DNA from: Arthrobacter sp. 35W
Lineage (GTDB): Bacteria; Actinomycetota; Actinomycetes; Actinomycetales; Micrococcaceae
Assembly (NCBI RefSeq): GCF_000482545.1
Contig: NZ_KI519455.1
Location: 372,001-436,000 of the forward strand
Reading direction: 5' to 3'
Length of the DNA: 64,000 nt
Positions 24,840-33,250 of this stretch are shown in pieces. The notes below the pieces were generated by a model. That model was not told the origin of the DNA. It did no database searches and worked only from the letters and a program-made list of their open reading frames with translations. Position numbers and translations under genes: made by a program. The first letter of the stretch is position 1. The number at the start of each line of letters is the position of its first letter.

Positions 24840-25898
24840 TCAGCGGTGGGCGCCTGTGGGCTGGCGGCGGCGGTGGAAACCGACCACGACGACGCCGATC
24901 CCCAGGACCACCGCACCGGCCAGCAGCGCCAGGGAGCCGCCGAACCCGGTATTGGCCATGCCGTCGCCGGCCGCAGCTGAAGTGCTTGGCGAAACGGCCC
25001 CGGTCGAGGCCGATCCGCCGGCTGCTCCGCCCGCCGCGTCGCTGGCTGCTGACGTGGCGGTTCCGGCCTCGGGGGCGCCCGACGGCGTGGCCGTCGCCGT
25101 CGCCGTCGCCGTGGGCGTGGGCGACGGCGCCAGACCGGGCGCGACCGCGAGCGCAAGGTTCCGCGTGGCCGTCAGCGGCACGGCGGAGGAATCCGCCACG
25201 GTGATGGCGGCGGTGAAGCTGCCCACCGCCGTCGGCACTCCGGTGATGGCCCCCGTGGCGGCGTCGATCGACAGCCCGCCCGGCAGGCCCGCAGCGGAGT
25301 ACCTGTACGGTGCCACACCGTTGATGCTGGCCACCGCGGCCGAGTAGGGGGTTCCCTCGGTGCCGCCGGCCAGTACCGGGGTGAAGACCTCCAGCGGCCG
25401 TCCCTCGATGCTGACGGTGCCGTAGCTGGTGATGGCGGCATTCGCACTCACCGCACCGCCTCCCGCGGTGGTGTAGAGCACGAGCGTCCACGTCCGGGTC
25501 CCCTCCGGCGCCGTCCACTGCAGTGAAGAGGTGGCGCCGTCGGCGGCGTTGACGCTGCGCAGGGAACAGTGGGCCACCGTATTGGCCGGGAGGAAGATGC
25601 CGTCGTAGAGCGCCGCCAGCACCGAACCGCCCGAGGCCGTGACATCGGCCCGGAAGCTCCCGGTTCCGGGGCCGCCGGTGGTGAAGACGATGGTCTTGTA
25701 GGACGCCAAGGTGCCGCTGGGGTAGCAGGAGGAGTTGAGGATGGGCATGTTGACCAGCTCGGCGCCGTCCAGCACGACGGCCGCGGTGGACGTGACGCCG
25801 GCGCGGGCGGGGGCGGCCGCCAGCATGCCCGCCAACAGTGCTGCGACGGCTGTTGCGCACAGGGCAAGCGCCAGCTGAAAGAGACGGCTCGGCTGCAT
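24840..25898 (-). CDS. Secreted, membrane-anchored surface protein with one Ig-like domain
   Basis: The 352-residue protein has a signal peptide (hydrophobic core about 8-28, cleavage near APARA), an N-terminal beta-rich domain of about 130 residues, and a putative Ig (He_PIG-type) domain with the motif GLPGGLSIDAATGAITGVP. A Thr/Ala/Pro-rich stalk follows, then a C-terminal TM helix and HRRRQ. The MANTGFGG just before the TM helix resembles, but does not exactly match, a class E sortase LAxTG signal, so it may be wall-attached or only membrane-anchored. The ATG at 25898 has TGGAG upstream. It is divergent from the secreted beta-helix gene. Its ligand or role is unknown. Confidence 0.8.
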   Translation of the reverse strand: MQPSRLFQLALALCATAVAALLAGMLAAAPARAGVTSTAAVVLDGAELVNMPILNSSCYPSGTLASYKTIVFTTGGPGTGSFRADVTASGGSVLAALYDGIFLPANTVAHCSLRSVNAADGATSSLQWTAPEGTRTWTLVLYTTAGGGAVSANAAITSYGTVSIEGRPLEVFTPVLAGGTEGTPYSAAVASINGVAPYRYSAAGLPGGLSIDAATGAITGVPTAVGSFTAAITVADSSAVPLTATRNLALAVAPGLAPSPTPTATATATATPSGAPEAGTATSAASDAAGGAAGGSASTGAVSPSTSAAAGDGMANTGFGGSLALLAGAVVLGIGVVVVGFHRRRQPTGAHR

Positions 25899-25981
25899 CA
25901 AAACTCCATGATCGTGGGAGGAATCGGACGGCTCCATGCCCGGGCTCCCCCGGCATCGGAACGCGCTGTCACAAAGCGATA

Positions 25982-26007
25982 GCCAGTGAGCACTGATGCT
26001 CGCTGGC
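25982..26007. promoter_or_regulatory. Dyad in divergent promoter region
   Basis: GCCAGTGAGCA and TGCTCGCTGGC are complementary at 10 of 11 positions around a 4-nt centre. It lies between the divergent surface-protein and beta-helix genes and could bind a shared regulator. The regulator is unknown. Confidence 0.45.
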
Positions 26008-26071
26008 ATGTATTCTGCATCACAATAGAGCACTTTGGATGAGCAGCTCTTTTGTTACAAGGAGATCCCAT

Positions 26072-27178
26072 ATGTCACGTCCCACCACTGAAGCATCGGC
26101 ATCACCCATCCGCCGGCGCGGCCTCCTTGCCGGCGCCGGGGCCGCCGGTTTCGGCGTTCTGGCCGGCCTCGCCGCGGCCCCCGCCGCCCGGGCCCAGGAC
26201 AGTGCCACCGGCGCACTTCCGGTGCTCTCCCCCGGGGATGACTGGGCCGCAACGCTTGCCGCCACACCCCAGGTCCAACTGGTGGCAGGGGCGGCCTACA
26301 CCCTGGAAGCCGCCGTCGACCTCCCCCACAACACCCTCATCGAGGGCAATGGCGCCATCGTGACCGTGGCCGGGGATGGCATCGGTGCGTTCACCGCCAC
26401 ATCCAAAATCGGCATCACGCTGCGCGGCATCACCTTCCAGGGGCGCACGGCGGATCCTCTCAACGCCGCAGCCAACTTTGCCCACACCGCCGTACGGCTG
26501 GTCCGCTGCACCGACTTCCGGGTGCTGGACTGCGATTTCAACTTCTGGCTTGGCGCAGGTGTCGCCGTCACCGGTTCCACCAGTGACGACTACTTCTCCT
26601 ACCGAGGCCACGTGGAGGGCAACAACTTCCACAGCTGCTACTTCGGCGTCTCCTTCACCGACCGCGCCGAGTACTGCCTGCTGGCCAACAACATCTTCAG
26701 CACCAACCGGCTGGCCATCTGGAACAGCTCGGGCAACCTCACCACCACTTCCAATGTGGCGGTGAACTGCTACGGCGCCTACTACGCCTACGCCAAGACC
26801 AGCCCGTACGGCGCCCAGAGCTCCGACAACTGGAACCACGGTGCGGTGGTCGGCAACACGTTCAACCACAGCAACGGCAGCGGCGGCCCCCGCTGGACGT
26901 CCAATGCGGCGTTCCCCATCGGCGGCGCCAGCACCGACCCGGGCTCCGGCGTCGTCGTCGACGGTCTGCTGCCGCCGACCTTCACCGGCAACACGCTCTG
27001 GTACACCAACATCAAGGCCAACAACCACGGCGCCAATGTGTGGATGCTGACCGGCAACGCCCTGTCGAACCTGTCAATCACGGCCAACGGCACCAATCCG
27101 ATCAAACTGCTGGGCTACCAGTCCAACGGTGCCGCCAACGTCCCCACTCTGGTGGGCAACGTCCAGTCGGTGTTCTAG
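26072..27178 (+). CDS. Tat-secreted right-handed beta-helix protein
   Basis: The 368-residue precursor has a Tat-like signal (RRRGLL at 14-19; cleavage probably after ARA at 41). The mature part has repeated short strands and Asn/Gly turns (NTLIEGNGAIVTVAG, KIGITLRGITFQG, YRGHVEGNNFHSCYFGV, CLLANNIFSTNRLAIWN), the pattern of a right-handed parallel beta-helix. That fold occurs in pectate lyases, inulin fructotransferases and other polysaccharide-active proteins. I see no specific catalytic motif, and it does not resemble the inulin fructotransferase sequence that I know. The ATG at 26072 follows AAGGAG. It is divergent from a surface protein, suggesting an extracellular glycan or adhesion role, which is weak inference. 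Confidence 0.8.
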   Translation: MSRPTTEASASPIRRRGLLAGAGAAGFGVLAGLAAAPAARAQDSATGALPVLSPGDDWAATLAATPQVQLVAGAAYTLEAAVDLPHNTLIEGNGAIVTVAGDGIGAFTATSKIGITLRGITFQGRTADPLNAAANFAHTAVRLVRCTDFRVLDCDFNFWLGAGVAVTGSTSDDYFSYRGHVEGNNFHSCYFGVSFTDRAEYCLLANNIFSTNRLAIWNSSGNLTTTSNVAVNCYGAYYAYAKTSPYGAQSSDNWNHGAVVGNTFNHSNGSGGPRWTSNAAFPIGGASTDPGSGVVVDGLLPPTFTGNTLWYTNIKANNHGANVWMLTGNALSNLSITANGTNPIKLLGYQSNGAANVPTLVGNVQSVF

Positions 27179-27222
27179 GCACCCGCCGGTCCATGCGCCG
27201 CCGGCGCGGCCGTTCCGGTGCC
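27179..27222 (+). terminator. Possible terminator after beta-helix gene
   Basis: GGCACC (27179-27184) pairs with GGTGCC (27217-27222), and an inner GCGCCGCCGGCGC can fold alone. It overlaps the stop of the beta-helix gene. No U tract is present. Confidence 0.4.
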
Positions 27223-27268
27223 ACACATCACAGGGTGGCACTGGAATAGCCGTGCGGAGCGTGCTGTT

Positions 27269-28252
27269 ATGGATCCTGTGCCAGCCCGCGATACAGACCT
27301 CAAAGCCATGCCCCTTACCTCCGGACGGCGCCCGCGCCGCAGCGAATCCACCACGGGGGCCTTGTATGGCATCGCCTCCTACGGCATCTGGGGTGTGCTG
27401 CCCCTGTACTTCATCGTTTTGAGCCCGGCCGGCAACGTGGAAATCGTCGCCAGCCGCATCGTCTTCTCGCTCGTCTTCTGCGCTGCACTGCTCACCGCCA
27501 CCCGGGGCTGGGGCAAGTTCACGGCCGCCATCCGCGACCGCAAGGTGCTCGGTCTGCTGGCCGTTGCCGCCGTACTGCTCACCGTGAACTGGCTGACCTA
27601 CACCTATGGCGTCACCACCGGCCAGGCCATCGAGGCCTCGCTGGGCTACTTCATCAATCCGCTGGTCTCGGTGCTGCTGGGCGTGCTGGTCCTGAAGGAA
27701 AAGCTCCGCCCGCTGCAGTGGGCGGCCGTGGGCATCGGGGCCACCGCCGTCGTCATCCTCACCATCAGCTACGGGAAGCTGCCCTGGATTGCCCTGGTGC
27801 TGGCCTTCAGCTTCGGCCTCTACGGCTTCGTGAAGAAGAAGGTGGGGCCTAAGGTCGATCCGACGTCCAGCCTGAGCATCGAAACCGCCGTGCTGGCGCC
27901 CTTCGCCGCCGCCACCCTCGTGTTCCTGAGCGTGAACGGCGAGGCCACTCTGGCGACGCTCGGCGCGGGCCACTTCTGGCTGATGGCGGCCTCGGGGGTC
28001 ATCACTGCTGTGCCTCTGGTGATGTTCGGCGCCGCCGCCTCGCGGCTGCCGATGACCACCATCGGCCTGCTGCAGTACCTTGCCCCGGTGATCCAGTTCA
28101 TCATTGCCGTTGCCGTGCTGGGCGAGCAGATGGGTGCGGCCCAGTGGATGGGCTTCATCATCGTCTGGGTTGCTCTGGCGCTGTTGACGGTGGACATGCT
28201 GCACAGCTACCGCAAGATGGTGCTGCTGCGCCGGGCGGGCATTTCGGCCTAG
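27269..28252 (+). CDS. rarD: EamA/RarD family transporter
   Basis: The 327-residue protein has ten predicted TM segments in two EamA repeats. The N-terminal GALYGIASYGIWGVLPLYF and the TYTYGVTTGQAIEASLGYFINPLVSVLLG motif are typical of RarD proteins. RarD is a drug/metabolite transporter whose substrate is not settled. The ATG at 27269 has GGAG about 9 nt before it; ATGs at 27218 and 27308 are alternatives. It is followed after 76 bp by the flavoprotein gene on the same strand, with a hairpin between, so they are probably separate units. Confidence 0.9.
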   Translation: MDPVPARDTDLKAMPLTSGRRPRRSESTTGALYGIASYGIWGVLPLYFIVLSPAGNVEIVASRIVFSLVFCAALLTATRGWGKFTAAIRDRKVLGLLAVAAVLLTVNWLTYTYGVTTGQAIEASLGYFINPLVSVLLGVLVLKEKLRPLQWAAVGIGATAVVILTISYGKLPWIALVLAFSFGLYGFVKKKVGPKVDPTSSLSIETAVLAPFAAATLVFLSVNGEATLATLGAGHFWLMAASGVITAVPLVMFGAAASRLPMTTIGLLQYLAPVIQFIIAVAVLGEQMGAAQWMGFIIVWVALALLTVDMLHSYRKMVLLRRAGISA

Positions 28253-28265
28253 CAGTACGCTTGGA

Positions 28266-28292
28266 CGCACCGGGTCCGCACGGTCCGGTGCG
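28266..28292 (+). terminator. Hairpin after rarD
   Basis: CGCACCGG and CCGGTGCG form an 8-bp stem with an 11-nt loop, 13 nt after the rarD stop. No U tract is present. Confidence 0.5.
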
Positions 28293-28328
28293 GGCGTCCG
28301 GTGCGGACGGAAGTGGAGGGACCTTGGC

Positions 28329-29714
28329 ATGGGTGTCGAAGACTTTGATCTCCTGGTGGTCGGCGGCGGGAAGGCCGGCAAATCCCTGGCCATGGATCTG
28401 GCCGCAGCAGGCCAATCCGTCGCCATGGTGGAACGCGGAATGATCGGCGGCACCTGCATCAATGTCGCCTGCATTCCCACCAAGACGCTCGTCAACAGCG
28501 CCCGGCTGCTGAAAACCATGTCCCGCGCCGCGGATTTTGGCATCGCCGCCGCCGGCACCCCCGTCATTGACGTGGATCTGCTGCGCGCCCGCAAGGAGGA
28601 CGTGGTGGGCACCATGGTGGCCGGCCAGCGCAAGGCCTTTCTGGCCTCGGGCATGGACCTGGTCATCGGCCAGGCGCGTTTTGTTGGTGAGCGCACCGTG
28701 GAGGTGGCGCTCGACGACGGCGGCCGGCGCACGCTGCGCGGCACCAATGTGGTGGTCAATACGGGCATGGTCCCGTTCCATCCGCCCATCGAGGGGCTGG
28801 CCGGGGCCAACGTTCTGGACAGCAATTCCATCCTGGCCCTGGAGCGGCTGCCGCGCTCCATCATCATCCTGGGCGGCGGCTACATCGGCTCCGAGTACGC
28901 CAGCATGCTGGCCACCATGGGACTGGCTGTGACTGTCATCCAGCGCGCCGCCTCGCTGCTCCCCCGCGAGGATGCCGATGTAGCCGCCGCGGTGGAGGAC
29001 GGCTTCCGCGCCGCCGGCACCACCCTGCTACTGGGCGAGGAAGCGGTGCGGATCGAGCGGGCGGGCGATGGCACCGTGGCGGCCGCCCTGGCCTCGGGCG
29101 GCACCGTCACGGCCGAGGAGCTGATGGTCGCCGTGGGCCGGACCCCCGTCACGGCGGAGCTGGGGCTGGAAGCTGCCGGCGTCGAGTTGACCGAACGCGG
29201 GTTTGTGGCGGTCGACGACCAGCTGCGCACCACCGCCGACGGCGTCTGGGCCGCCGGAGATGTGGCGGGCACCCCGCAGTTCACCCACGCCTCGTGGAAC
29301 GACTACCGGATCCTCAAAGCCAATCTGGCCGGCGGCTCACTGAGCACCCGGGACCGGCTGATCCCCTACAGCGTCTTCACCACCCCGGAGCTGGGCCGCG
29401 TGGGCCTGTCCGAGGCCGAGGCCGGGGCTGCCGGACTGGACATCCGGGTGGCGACGATGCCCGTCGCCGCCATCCCCCGGGCCCGCACCGTGGGCGAGCT
29501 CGACGGCGTCTGGAAGGCCGTCGTCGAACGCGGCACCGATCTGATTCTGGGCGCGGCGCTGCTGGGCCATGAATCCAGCGAGGCCATCGCCGTTGTCCAG
29601 ATGGCGATGCTGGGCGGGCTGCCCTACCAGCGTGTGCGCGACGCCGTCATCAGCCACCCGACCATGGCCGAGGGCCTCCAACTGCTCTTCAGCGACGCGT
29701 TCCTTCAGGCCTGA
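28329..29714 (+). CDS. FAD-dependent pyridine nucleotide-disulfide oxidoreductase, mercuric reductase-like
   Basis: The 461-residue protein has an FAD-binding GGGKAGKSLAMDLA, a redox-active cysteine pair (Cys43 and Cys48 in GGTCINVACIPTK), and an NAD(P)-binding GGGYIGSEYASML. A C-terminal dimerisation domain completes the class I disulfide oxidoreductase layout. Dihydrolipoamide dehydrogenase, mercuric reductase and mycothione reductase are in the same family. The usual C-terminal His-Glu pair is replaced by a segment reading SHPTMAEGL, as in many MerA/YkgC-like proteins. No N-terminal mercury-binding domain is present, so a general reductase role is safest. It ends at the third 67-bp repeat. 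Confidence 0.88.
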   Translation: MGVEDFDLLVVGGGKAGKSLAMDLAAAGQSVAMVERGMIGGTCINVACIPTKTLVNSARLLKTMSRAADFGIAAAGTPVIDVDLLRARKEDVVGTMVAGQRKAFLASGMDLVIGQARFVGERTVEVALDDGGRRTLRGTNVVVNTGMVPFHPPIEGLAGANVLDSNSILALERLPRSIIILGGGYIGSEYASMLATMGLAVTVIQRAASLLPREDADVAAAVEDGFRAAGTTLLLGEEAVRIERAGDGTVAAALASGGTVTAEELMVAVGRTPVTAELGLEAAGVELTERGFVAVDDQLRTTADGVWAAGDVAGTPQFTHASWNDYRILKANLAGGSLSTRDRLIPYSVFTTPELGRVGLSEAEAGAAGLDIRVATMPVAAIPRARTVGELDGVWKAVVERGTDLILGAALLGHESSEAIAVVQMAMLGGLPYQRVRDAVISHPTMAEGLQLLFSDAFLQA

Positions 29715-29731
29715 CCCACCCCGCCACCCAC

Positions 29732-29798
29732 CCCAACTGGGTGACAGCTATCGCGCAAAAAACGCCTCGGAATGTGCGATAACTGTCACCTAGTCGTC
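29732..29798. repeat. 67-bp palindromic intergenic repeat, copy 3
   Basis: The left arm (29732-29756) matches the consensus closely. The right arm begins GTGCGATAACTGTCACC at 29774 but diverges at its outer end (TAGTCGTC), which encodes the last codons and stop of the universal stress protein. The 17-nt centre is kept. It lies between convergent genes. Confidence 0.85.
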
Positions 29799-30659
29799 GA
29801 GGCGCTCGAAGTCGCGGGGAACCACGACCATCGGCACCGGCAGGGCGCGCAGGATCTTGTTCGCCGTCGGGCCCAGGAAAATCTTGTTCTTCTCCGCCAA
29901 CCGGCTGGATCCAACAATCACCAGCTCGCCGGCCTTCCAGCCGATCGAATCGATGGCCTCCTCGATGGTGCGCCCGTGCGCGGCCGTGACGGTGACGGAG
30001 CCTTCGGGCAGCTCAGCAGCCGCCTCGCTGAGCGCCGTGTTGACGTGCTGGCGGGCCGGGCTGAGCGGATTGTCCAGATCGTATTCGCCCTGTTCCAGCT
30101 GGTCCAGCTCGAGGATGGAGACCAGCCGCAGCGGCACATTGCGCCGGGACGCCGCATGCACGCCGACCTGAACGACGGCGTGCCATCCCTCGCGGGTGCC
30201 AGTCATCACCGTCAGGCGGCTCAACGCGGCCTTGCGGTTGTAGCCGCGCGGGGCCAGCGCCACCGGCACAGGCGAGGCGTGCAGCAGGGCATTGGCCACG
30301 CTGCCCACGGTGAAACGCTTGAACAACCCGTTGCTGGCGGCACCCACCACAATCAGGCGTGCGGAGAACTCCCTGGCGGCCTCGATCAGTCCGGCGGCCA
30401 GGGATTCGGCGGAGCGTACGTGGAAGGTTGCCGGAAGCCCCACCGGGACCAGCCGCATGGCCTCCCGCTTGGCGGTCAGGACGCGCTGTTCGGCCGCATC
30501 CACGCGGTTGCCGTCCGGGTTCAGGGCCACATAGGGTGCGTCCTTGCCCACGACGAACACGATGTCCAAGGTGGCGCCCTGGGTCTTGGCAATCACGGCG
30601 GCCAGTGCGATGGCGTCCCCACCGCGCTCATCGGGCCTGAAACCTACTACATATCGCAT
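29790..30659 (-). CDS. Universal stress protein with two UspA domains
   Basis: The 289-residue protein has two tandem UspA domains. The first has VVGAASNGLFKRFTVGSVANALLHASPVPV and the second IVGSSRLAEKNKIFLGPTANKILRALPVPMVVVP, both similar to the ATP-binding GxxG-x9-GS/T loop. The family binds ATP or cyclic nucleotides and helps survival in stress. The ATG at 30659 begins at MRYVVGFRPDERG. Its last codons and stop fall inside the right arm of palindromic repeat copy 3. It is monocistronic. Confidence 0.92.
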   Translation of the reverse strand: MRYVVGFRPDERGGDAIALAAVIAKTQGATLDIVFVVGKDAPYVALNPDGNRVDAAEQRVLTAKREAMRLVPVGLPATFHVRSAESLAAGLIEAAREFSARLIVVGAASNGLFKRFTVGSVANALLHASPVPVALAPRGYNRKAALSRLTVMTGTREGWHAVVQVGVHAASRRNVPLRLVSILELDQLEQGEYDLDNPLSPARQHVNTALSEAAAELPEGSVTVTAAHGRTIEEAIDSIGWKAGELVIVGSSRLAEKNKIFLGPTANKILRALPVPMVVVPRDFERLDD

Positions 30660-30785
30660 AAATCCAGCCCTTCACGGGTTCACGGCTGCGCGGCGGGATC
30701 ACCTTCGCTGCAGCGTTGGAGCATTGGTAGCTCAGACTCTACAGCCGCCGCGCCCGGGCCGGTACGCTCACCAGACAACCGGCCC

Positions 30786-30848
30786 CCGCGAACGAGCAGC
30801 ACAGGAGAGTGGTGGGCCCGCACACTGTCCTGTGCTGCTTGTTCGCGG
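30786..30848 (-). terminator. Strong terminator hairpin of the GH29/ABC operon
   Basis: A 21-bp stem (30786-30806 against 30828-30848, 20 of 21 matched with one G-U pair) has a 21-nt loop. It starts 13 nt past the stop of the last gene of the minus-strand operon, so it most likely ends that transcript. Confidence 0.82.
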
Positions 30849-30861
30849 AAGGGTGGGTGGG

Positions 30862-31875
30862 TTAGGGAGCGGAGGTGCGCACGTTCAGCTCCCAAGGGAA
30901 GTCCAGGAGCGACGGCGGGAGGCTGGCGTCGCGGGCCCGCGCCACCAGCCGGGCGGCCACCTGGGCGAAGAGGTCCGCCGGCCCGGCGGAGGTCAACGAC
31001 GGCGACATGAGGGCGCCCTCGGGAGTGTTGCCGATGCTGGCAATGTGCACATCCTCCCCCACCACCAGGCCCAGCCTTTCGGCGGCACGGACGGCCTGGA
31101 TCCCGGCAAAGTCGGTGCTCGCGTAGAGGGCAGTGGGCCGGTCCGGTCCCTGCAGCAGGGCCGTGGCGCGGGCAAAGGCGCCCACGGGTGTGCCGTCGAA
31201 GACCGCCACGTCCCGCTCCCGGACCTGTACGCCCGCCTCCGCCATCACCTGCCGGTACGGCTCCAATCTGGACGGCTGCAGCGGGTGGATCTGGCGGGAG
31301 GTTGCGCCGGGAGCCGGAACCAGCGCCGCCACCGAGCCATGCGAGCGCAGCAGATGCTCCACCACCATGGCGCAGCCGGGGAGCGCATCGGAGCGCACCA
31401 CATCAAATCCGTCAGGTTCCAGCGTTTCATCGAAGACCACCAGCGATGTGCCGGCGGCGGCCAGGGACCTGACCAGCCGGCGCTCGGCGGGTGCGACGGC
31501 ATCAAGGAAGATGGCGTCGGCGCGGTGGGTGTCCAGCACGGAGCTCCAGCTGCCGTCCGCCATGATCAGCACAGTGATCCCCGCGGCTGCAGCGGCCTGC
31601 TGGACGGCGTCCACCATGGCCCGCGCCCACGGATCCGAACTGAGCATGGTCAGCGACAGCAGCATCGTGCCGGTGCGCCCCGTCCGCATGGCCTTGGCCG
31701 CCTGGTTGGGCCGGTAGCCCAGGGCGGCCGCGGCGGCGTGCACCTTTGCCGCCGTCGTCGTCGAAAAGCCCGCGCGGGAGGCCCGGCCCACCTGCCCGGA
31801 GAGCACATTGGACACGGTCGCCGTGGATACGCCGGCCGCCGCGGCCACGGCCCTGATGGTGGGCACGGTGGCCAC
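30862..31875 (-). CDS. LacI family regulator at the end of the GH29 operon
   Basis: The protein is about 337 residues. The LacI HTH is at the N-terminus (TIRAVAAAAGVSTATVSNVLSG) with hinge helix (AALGYRPNQAAKAMRTGRTG), followed by an effector-binding domain. I chose the GTG at 31875; another GTG at 31866 is possible. It starts 4 nt after the GH29 stop, so it is translated with it. The longer open frame running into GH29 is a shadow. As the last gene of the ABC/DUF2264/GH29 operon it probably gives feedback on that operon, alongside the second LacI encoded divergently at 40597. Confidence 0.88.
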   Translation of the reverse strand: MATVPTIRAVAAAAGVSTATVSNVLSGQVGRASRAGFSTTTAAKVHAAAAALGYRPNQAAKAMRTGRTGTMLLSLTMLSSDPWARAMVDAVQQAAAAAGITVLIMADGSWSSVLDTHRADAIFLDAVAPAERRLVRSLAAAGTSLVVFDETLEPDGFDVVRSDALPGCAMVVEHLLRSHGSVAALVPAPGATSRQIHPLQPSRLEPYRQVMAEAGVQVRERDVAVFDGTPVGAFARATALLQGPDRPTALYASTDFAGIQAVRAAERLGLVVGEDVHIASIGNTPEGALMSPSLTSAGPADLFAQVAARLVARARDASLPPSLLDFPWELNVRTSAP

Positions 31876-31879
31876 GCTG

Positions 31880-33250
31880 CTACACCAGCACATCCGGGTT
31901 GGGCTCGCGCAGGGCCGCCGGACCAGTTGCCAAGACCGGGTCCAGCGCGAAGGCGAGGACCCCGGCGCCGCAGCCGGACAGGTCGAACTCCACAGTGGAT
32001 TCGGACAGCGTGCGCGCCGCGCAGCCCGCGGAGGTGGGCCCCAGTGCGCGGTGCCCGGCCAACGACATCCCCGGTGGCAGCGCCAGCGTGATCCGGCCCG
32101 AGGCCGGGCGGCGGGTGACGACGGCGTACACCGTGCCGTCCGCGGCCGCCGTGTAGTAGCCCCATCCCGGATAGGTCCAACCCTCGGCATGGCCGCAGCC
32201 GTAGACGGCCTCGCCATTCTCCGCCAGCCACGCACCCACAGCACGGGCGATGCCGACCTCCACCGGCTGCAGCGAGCCATCCCCGCGCGGGCCGAAGTTC
32301 AGCAGGAAGTTCCCGCCCAGCGAGGTGCAGTGCACCAACATCTCCACCAGATCCGCGGGGTGTTTGAGCGTGGCGGCCGCCCAATCGCCGCGGTGGTAGC
32401 CCCAGCTGGCCTGGGGGATGGTCATGCAGGCCTCCCAGTCGCGCTCGGCCACGGAGGTGTCCCAGGGATCGGGCAGCCGGCGCTCGTAGCCGCTTTCGTA
32501 ATCGCCCATCAGGGCCCCGTTGGAATCCACATGCCGGGCGCCCAGATCGTCGGCGCGCAGCCGGGAGTTCACCACGACGCCGGGGACCAATTCCTTCAGC
32601 CGCTGCTCCACCTCCCAGGTCCACTTGCCGTTGCGCTTCACGGATTCGTCCCAGGTGCCGTCAAACCAGAAGGCCTTCACGGAGGGGTAGCGTGTGGCCA
32701 GCTCCTCCAGCTGGGCCATGGCGAAGTCCAGGTAGCGGGCGAAGGCCGTCTCGTCCCCGGCCGTTTCCAGGGCAAAGCGCCAGTCCGGGTGGTGCCAGTC
32801 CAGCACCGAGTAGTAGAAGTTCACGTCGATGCCGCGTGCCTCGTAGGCGGCGATAAGCTCCGCCAGGACGTCGCGGCCGGAGGGGGTGTTGCCGATGTGG
32901 AAATCCGTCTGGGCCGTGGGCCACAGGCAGAACCCGTCGTGGTGCTTGGTGGTGATGGTCATGTACCGCACGCCCAGCGCCGCGGCGGTGTCAGCCCATT
33001 CCTCGGGGTTGAACGCCTCCAGCGTGAACTCCCCGGCGAGCGCCTCCCATTCGGGTGCTGGAACCTTTGCCACGCGCGGCAGGAACTCGGCGGCAAAGTC
33101 CACGTCCTCCCCGTTCCAGCGTCCGGCGGGTATGGAGTACAGGCCCCAGTGGATGAACTGGCCGAAGCGGTGGCCGCGGAAGCGCTCCATGGCGGCGTCC
33201 GTGCGGCGTCCGCCGGGGTTGGCGCCGTAGGCGAGGGTATGGGTGGCCAT
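31880..33250 (-). CDS. GH29 family alpha-L-fucosidase
   Basis: The 456-residue protein has no signal peptide and is presumed cytosolic. The catalytic domain is recognisable from FGQFIHWGLYSIP, TITTKHHDGFCLW (HHDGF at 103-107) and the nucleophile Asp197 in AFWFDGTWDES. A C-terminal beta-sandwich follows. GH29 enzymes remove alpha-linked L-fucose with retention. It overlaps the DUF2264 gene by one base (TAATG), so the two are translationally coupled. A cytosolic location and the adjacent importer suggest that it acts on an imported fucosylated oligosaccharide. Some GH29 relatives act on other sugars, so fucose specificity is likely but not certain. Confidence 0.9.
   Translation of the reverse strand: MATHTLAYGANPGGRRTDAAMERFRGHRFGQFIHWGLYSIPAGRWNGEDVDFAAEFLPRVAKVPAPEWEALAGEFTLEAFNPEEWADTAAALGVRYMTITTKHHDGFCLWPTAQTDFHIGNTPSGRDVLAELIAAYEARGIDVNFYYSVLDWHHPDWRFALETAGDETAFARYLDFAMAQLEELATRYPSVKAFWFDGTWDESVKRNGKWTWEVEQRLKELVPGVVVNSRLRADDLGARHVDSNGALMGDYESGYERRLPDPWDTSVAERDWEACMTIPQASWGYHRGDWAAATLKHPADLVEMLVHCTSLGGNFLLNFGPRGDGSLQPVEVGIARAVGAWLAENGEAVYGCGHAEGWTYPGWGYYTAAADGTVYAVVTRRPASGRITLALPPGMSLAGHRALGPTSAGCAARTLSESTVEFDLSGCGAGVLAFALDPVLATGPAALREPNPDVLV

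Noticed and set aside
26072-27178. Beta-helix protein as inulin fructotransferase
   Set aside because: The fold pattern is similar, but the length, N-terminus and conserved segments that I recall for that enzyme are not present, so only a general beta-helix call is justified.
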